Shown here: positions 61,172 through 64,000 of the stretch, one piece after another | How the letters are laid out: each line of letters begins with the position of its first letter | Position numbering within the stretch: the stretch's first letter is position 1 | Source of the DNA: Deinococcus sp. Marseille-Q6407 | GTDB lineage: Bacteria; Deinococcota; Deinococci; Deinococcales; Deinococcaceae | NCBI RefSeq assembly: GCF_946848805.1 | Contig: NZ_CAMPFU010000004.1 | Location: 327,932 to 391,931 of the forward strand | Reading direction: 5' to 3' | Length of the DNA: 64,000 bases | The notes under the pieces: model-generated | The model's database searches: none | Told to the model about the DNA's origin: nothing | What the model saw: the letters and a program-made list of their open reading frames with translations, nothing else | Program-made: the position numbers and the translations under genes

Positions 61172-61365
61172 GTTCTTCTGTTCTTCCTGCCTTCCTTGAC
61201 AGTCAGCAGGTGGCGGTACGCTACGGGCATTTCTATGCCTACCGCTTACTGGAGGCTTTAGGGCTGGACCTCTCTGAAGGCGTCGTCCGAGTTTCAATGG
61301 CTCACTACAATTCAATGGACGAAGTAGAGCGCTTGATTGCTGGACTTGAAAAGTTCGGGCTCTAG
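61172..61365 (+). pseudogene. Aminotransferase class V (cysteine desulfurase-like), C-terminal fragment
   Basis: About 63 residues follow directly on the IS end: VLPAFLDSQQVAVRYGHFYAYRLLEALGLDLSEG and VVRVSMAHYNSMDEVERLIAGLEK. This fits the C-terminal small domain of class V aminotransferases (V-R-x-G-H...R-x-S...Y-N-x-x-x-E-V-x-R-L). The catalytic Lys domain is missing. The region after it (61366-61543) holds no gene that I can see. Confidence 0.75.
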
Positions 61366-61543
61366 TCCTGCTCCGAAGGAAACGTTTTGGGAAACTTCAG
61401 CGTCCAGAAACACTGTCCTGGACGCCTCAGCACATCTCTAAGAATATTCCCAGATCACGACTTATAAAGCAGATTGACTCATTGTTCTTCTGAAGATCGG
61501 CCCGGTCTCTGCCTAGGGTCTGCCTGGAGCTATGGACGGTGTT

Positions 61544-63724
61544 TTACCTATCCCGCGTAGCCATGCTCCAGCGTTGCAGCGCATCTTCAAAGTCAGGCAT
61601 CAGCCAGGCCCGTTCGCTGCCCAGGACGCTGTAGTGGGGCCGCGCTGCCGGCAGGTCGAGTTGAGCGGTGGGCACAGCGTCAATCAACTCTGGATCCAGG
61701 CCTTCCAGGCTGGCCACTTGCCGGGCCCAGCCAGCCCAGGTTGTGGCTCCCACATTTGCGAGGTGCCATAGACCCGACTCACCGTCTATCAAGAGATCCA
61801 GGGTAACCCGGGTCAGGTCCGGCACATAGGTCGGTGAGACGGTCTGGTCATTGGCCACGGTCACGCGCCGCCCGGCTTTCAGTTCGCGGCGCACGAATTC
61901 TGCGAAATTGTACTGGTCCCAGGGGCCAAAAAATGCGCTGGTACGCACCACCAACGCCCCAGGCAATGCTGCCAGGACCGCAGCCTCAGCGTCGCGCTTG
62001 CTGCGACCGTAAGCATTCAGTGGAGCTGGCTGGTCACTCTCCAGATAAGGCACCGACTTGTCGCCGCCAAACACCAGGTCCGAGGAAAAGGTAAGCAGGC
62101 CGAGACCATGCGCCGCGCAGGCCTCGGCGAGAAGCTTCGGGCCCAGGAGGTTCTCACGCTCACAGCGCGGATCATTCTCGGCATCATCAACCCGGACATA
62201 ACCGGCTGCATTGATCACCGCCCAGGGCTGCCAGCGCTTAAGTGCCGCTTCAATCGAGTCTTGGTCAGTGATATCAAGCTGCTGACGGTTACAGAGGACA
62301 TAAGGCAGCCCACGGTCTTCGCAGGCACGCCGAAAGGCCTGCCCCAGCGTGCCGGTCTCTCCGGTGATGAGCAGGGGAGGCCCTGCCACCGGCTCGGCCT
62401 CCACATCTCCGAACGGTGGATACAGCAGCCGCTCGCGGCGGTGCCACCAGCCAGGCCCGGCCAGCACCGGATGTGAGGGGGCTGCTGCCTTTCCCGCCGC
62501 CAGCTTGCGGGCCAACCCTGCCAGAGCGGTAGGGCGCGGTTCGGGGGCGCGCACGTCCCATAAGCCGTTCTCGTAGTGCCCTTCGCGGCGGGTCAGCAGG
62601 CTGTTCCATTCATAAGCCCCGAAAGCCGCCCAGGCGGTCACGGCGCGGACATCCACGCCTTCACGCCGCACCTGCTGCGCGCCCCGCCAGCTCTCCAGCA
62701 GCCAGCGCAACTGCTCCTCGCGGGTGCAGTCCAGGTGTGCCTCGGTAATAGCCAGCGGCAGTCCGTAGCGGGCATGAGCCTCACGCAGCCGGTCTGCTCC
62801 CAGCCCAGGTTGCGCCCCGCGGACGCGCACGCTCTCCACGTCCGCATAAGACCGGTTGATATTGCCTCCCAGGAAATGGGCCGGATAGCGGTCCAGGTGC
62901 TCATCCAAGAAGCGTTCGCTGGTCACGTAAGTGTTCAGGCCCAGGATGTCTGGCGGGCAGGGATGCTCGCAAAACCAGTCCAACTCGGCTTCGGAAGCGC
63001 CGCAGCTTCGCAAATAGCCCCAGAGCGGATGCTCAGGCGTAACCCGGCCCATGAGTAAATCTATGCTCAGCCAGCGCCGCTCGTTTTCAAAGTCGGCCTG
63101 CTCGCGCAGTGCGGGAGTGCTGAAGGTGCGGCCCATATCTTCGGTCTGGATCAGCTGCGCCTGTGGGTTCACCTCACGGATGGCCTGCATGGACAGTACT
63201 GTGGCGCGCAGCTGATGCATAAGCGCCCGCCAGAAACTGCCGTCATCGTGGGCGTGGGGATACCAGTGCCCATACAGCCCGGAAAAACGGGCCGTGGTCA
63301 GCGGTTCATTGACGGGAGTATAGGCCCGGACATGTGGATAGCGCTCGGCCACCGCACGGGCATATTCGGCCAGCCCGGTCGTGAAGGCCGGATCCAACAG
63401 GTGGGTGTGCCGTGGGCCACCGCCGTGGTGGACTAGGCCCAGAATGGGTTCAGGGCCCTGTTCGGCCAGCCGTTCAAGCCGGGCGTCGGCCCAGCGCCAG
63501 TCCGCATCCTTCAGCCCCTGCGGCGCGGTGCGTTCCCAGAGAAGTGGAAAGCGCACCCGCTCAGCTCCTAATGTTCCCAGCAGATCCACATCGCTCAGAC
63601 GCTCATGAAATCCGCTCAGGACCAGTTGATCAAGGACTTCCTCTCCCACCCGGGTGACGGTGGGCTCGATACCAACCCATAAGGCCAGATCAGAAGAGGA
63701 GTCAGGTCCAGCAGAGAAAATCAT
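61544..63724 (-). CDS. Glycoside hydrolase family 1-like enzyme fused to an RmlD-type reductase
   Basis: 726 residues. The N-terminal half (about 1-430) is a beta-glucosidase-like barrel with the acid/base Glu140 in TPVNEP and a probable nucleophile Glu328 in AITEAHLD. The C-terminal half (about 449-720) is an extended SDR of the dTDP-4-dehydrorhamnose reductase type, with GETGTLG (455-461) for NAD(P) and the Y571-x-x-x-K575 pair in YGRSK. The reading frame is continuous, so this is one polypeptide. It may act in synthesis or remodelling of a deoxysugar-containing glycan. It is the only complete gene in this IS-bounded block. Confidence 0.85.
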   Translation of the reverse strand: MIFSAGPDSSSDLALWVGIEPTVTRVGEEVLDQLVLSGFHERLSDVDLLGTLGAERVRFPLLWERTAPQGLKDADWRWADARLERLAEQGPEPILGLVHHGGGPRHTHLLDPAFTTGLAEYARAVAERYPHVRAYTPVNEPLTTARFSGLYGHWYPHAHDDGSFWRALMHQLRATVLSMQAIREVNPQAQLIQTEDMGRTFSTPALREQADFENERRWLSIDLLMGRVTPEHPLWGYLRSCGASEAELDWFCEHPCPPDILGLNTYVTSERFLDEHLDRYPAHFLGGNINRSYADVESVRVRGAQPGLGADRLREAHARYGLPLAITEAHLDCTREEQLRWLLESWRGAQQVRREGVDVRAVTAWAAFGAYEWNSLLTRREGHYENGLWDVRAPEPRPTALAGLARKLAAGKAAAPSHPVLAGPGWWHRRERLLYPPFGDVEAEPVAGPPLLITGETGTLGQAFRRACEDRGLPYVLCNRQQLDITDQDSIEAALKRWQPWAVINAAGYVRVDDAENDPRCERENLLGPKLLAEACAAHGLGLLTFSSDLVFGGDKSVPYLESDQPAPLNAYGRSKRDAEAAVLAALPGALVVRTSAFFGPWDQYNFAEFVRRELKAGRRVTVANDQTVSPTYVPDLTRVTLDLLIDGESGLWHLANVGATTWAGWARQVASLEGLDPELIDAVPTAQLDLPAARPHYSVLGSERAWLMPDFEDALQRWSMATRDR

Positions 63725-63800
63725 GCCTTAGTCTGTCTCCTTGGCCGGGCCAAGAGGCCTGTTCTGCATATCAGGGCCTTTACAGATTTGGCCACCAGTT

Positions 63801-63812
63801 CTCATAAGTTGT
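63801..63812 (+). repeat. Isolated IS-terminus-like sequence
   Basis: CTCATAAGTTG equals the outer 11 bases of the right end of the 1149-bp IS. It sits two bases before the left end of the next copy, as if one IS end had remained after deletion or two copies had met. Confidence 0.45.
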
Positions 63813-63814
63813 GC

Positions 63815-64000
63815 TCAGAACTTGCACCTGTATAGGGAGACAAAAAGCGCTCCCAGAGCTGAAATTCTGGAAATGTGTACAAACAGGTTTCAGGGGAGCG
63901 CACCCATATTCTCTCACAGCGGATTCTGGACATTCCAGAGACGCTGTACCAACGGCGAAGCCTGGAGGCTTCGCTGCACCTTTTCCACAGTCCAGGTCAG
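63815..64000 (+). mobile_element. IS4-family element, copy G, cut by the window edge
   Basis: The first 186 bases of another copy of the 1149-bp IS, in plus orientation, starting TCAGAACTTGCACCTG. Confidence 0.88.
63875..64000 (+). CDS. IS4-family transposase (copy G), partial
   Basis: It starts at GTG 63875 ([16 protein letters not shown]) and runs off the right edge after 42 codons, intact so far. It has the MYKQ-type start of copies B and D, but its outer IS end is like copies A and E. Confidence 0.85.
   Translation, partial: MYKQVSGERTHILSQRILDIPETLYQRRSLEASLHLFHSPGQ

Overview
This window looks like part of a Deinococcus plasmid or megaplasmid. The evidence is a high overall G+C content, a replication initiator beside an iteron array, and the gene content: an oxidative-stress type UvrA2, a class Ib ribonucleotide reductase operon next to a Xer-type recombinase, and DUF2171 and DUF892 stress proteins. 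At least nine genes also have a TANNNT -10 hexamer placed 6-8 bases before the start codon, the arrangement of leaderless Deinococcus promoters. The species cannot be fixed from sequence alone.

Layout. 1-4664: plasmid backbone with an A+T-rich/iteron origin (541-868), repA, a dual-specificity-type phosphatase flanked by a duplicated 35-bp leader, a GNAT toxin-antitoxin-like pair with a frameshift, a small membrane protein and a truncated CAP-domain gene. 5814-20414: a serine resolvase, a HigBA-like toxin-antitoxin pair and a complete type I-E CRISPR-Cas locus (cas3, then casABCDE-cas1-cas2, then 39 repeats and 38 spacers). A second kind of IS4-family element (10514-11719, 9-bp target duplication) sits between cas3 and casA. 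21564-29224: a type I restriction-modification operon with two different hsdM genes, hsdS and hsdR, followed by the first ~40 codons of a protein kinase. 30374-60022: a long chromosome-like stretch with a decaying xanthine dehydrogenase operon, DUF2171, an HD hydrolase, UvrA2, DUF892, an S41 peptidase, a DUF808 gene split by an IS, nrdIEF plus a glutaredoxin-like gene, a tyrosine recombinase, an AraC regulator with a divergent EamA exporter, an APC permease, an SGNH hydrolase, DUF554, a serine hydrolase pseudogene, a giant YhgE/Pip protein with a divergent TetR regulator, and a broken acyl-CoA dehydrogenase. 61172-63814: an aminotransferase class V remnant and a glycosidase-RmlD fusion.

The blocks are separated by five full 1149-bp copies and one partial copy of the same IS4-family element. 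Only the copy at 40310 lies inside one gene with both halves present. The others join unrelated gene fragments, so the replicon appears to have been assembled by recombination or deletion between IS copies. The accessory part is a defence and stability region (CRISPR I-E, type I RM, two toxin-antitoxin-like pairs, resolvase). The rest handles nucleotide supply, DNA repair and envelope functions.

Most unusual points: the paired-HsdM type I system with a kinase remnant, iterons whose core resembles a DnaA box and whose spacing alternates, a casA that seems to start at CTG, CRISPR repeats whose last base varies, and a YhgE protein built from six plus six 42-residue repeats. I did not find a clearly new multi-gene system. 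The dual-HsdM operon is the best candidate.
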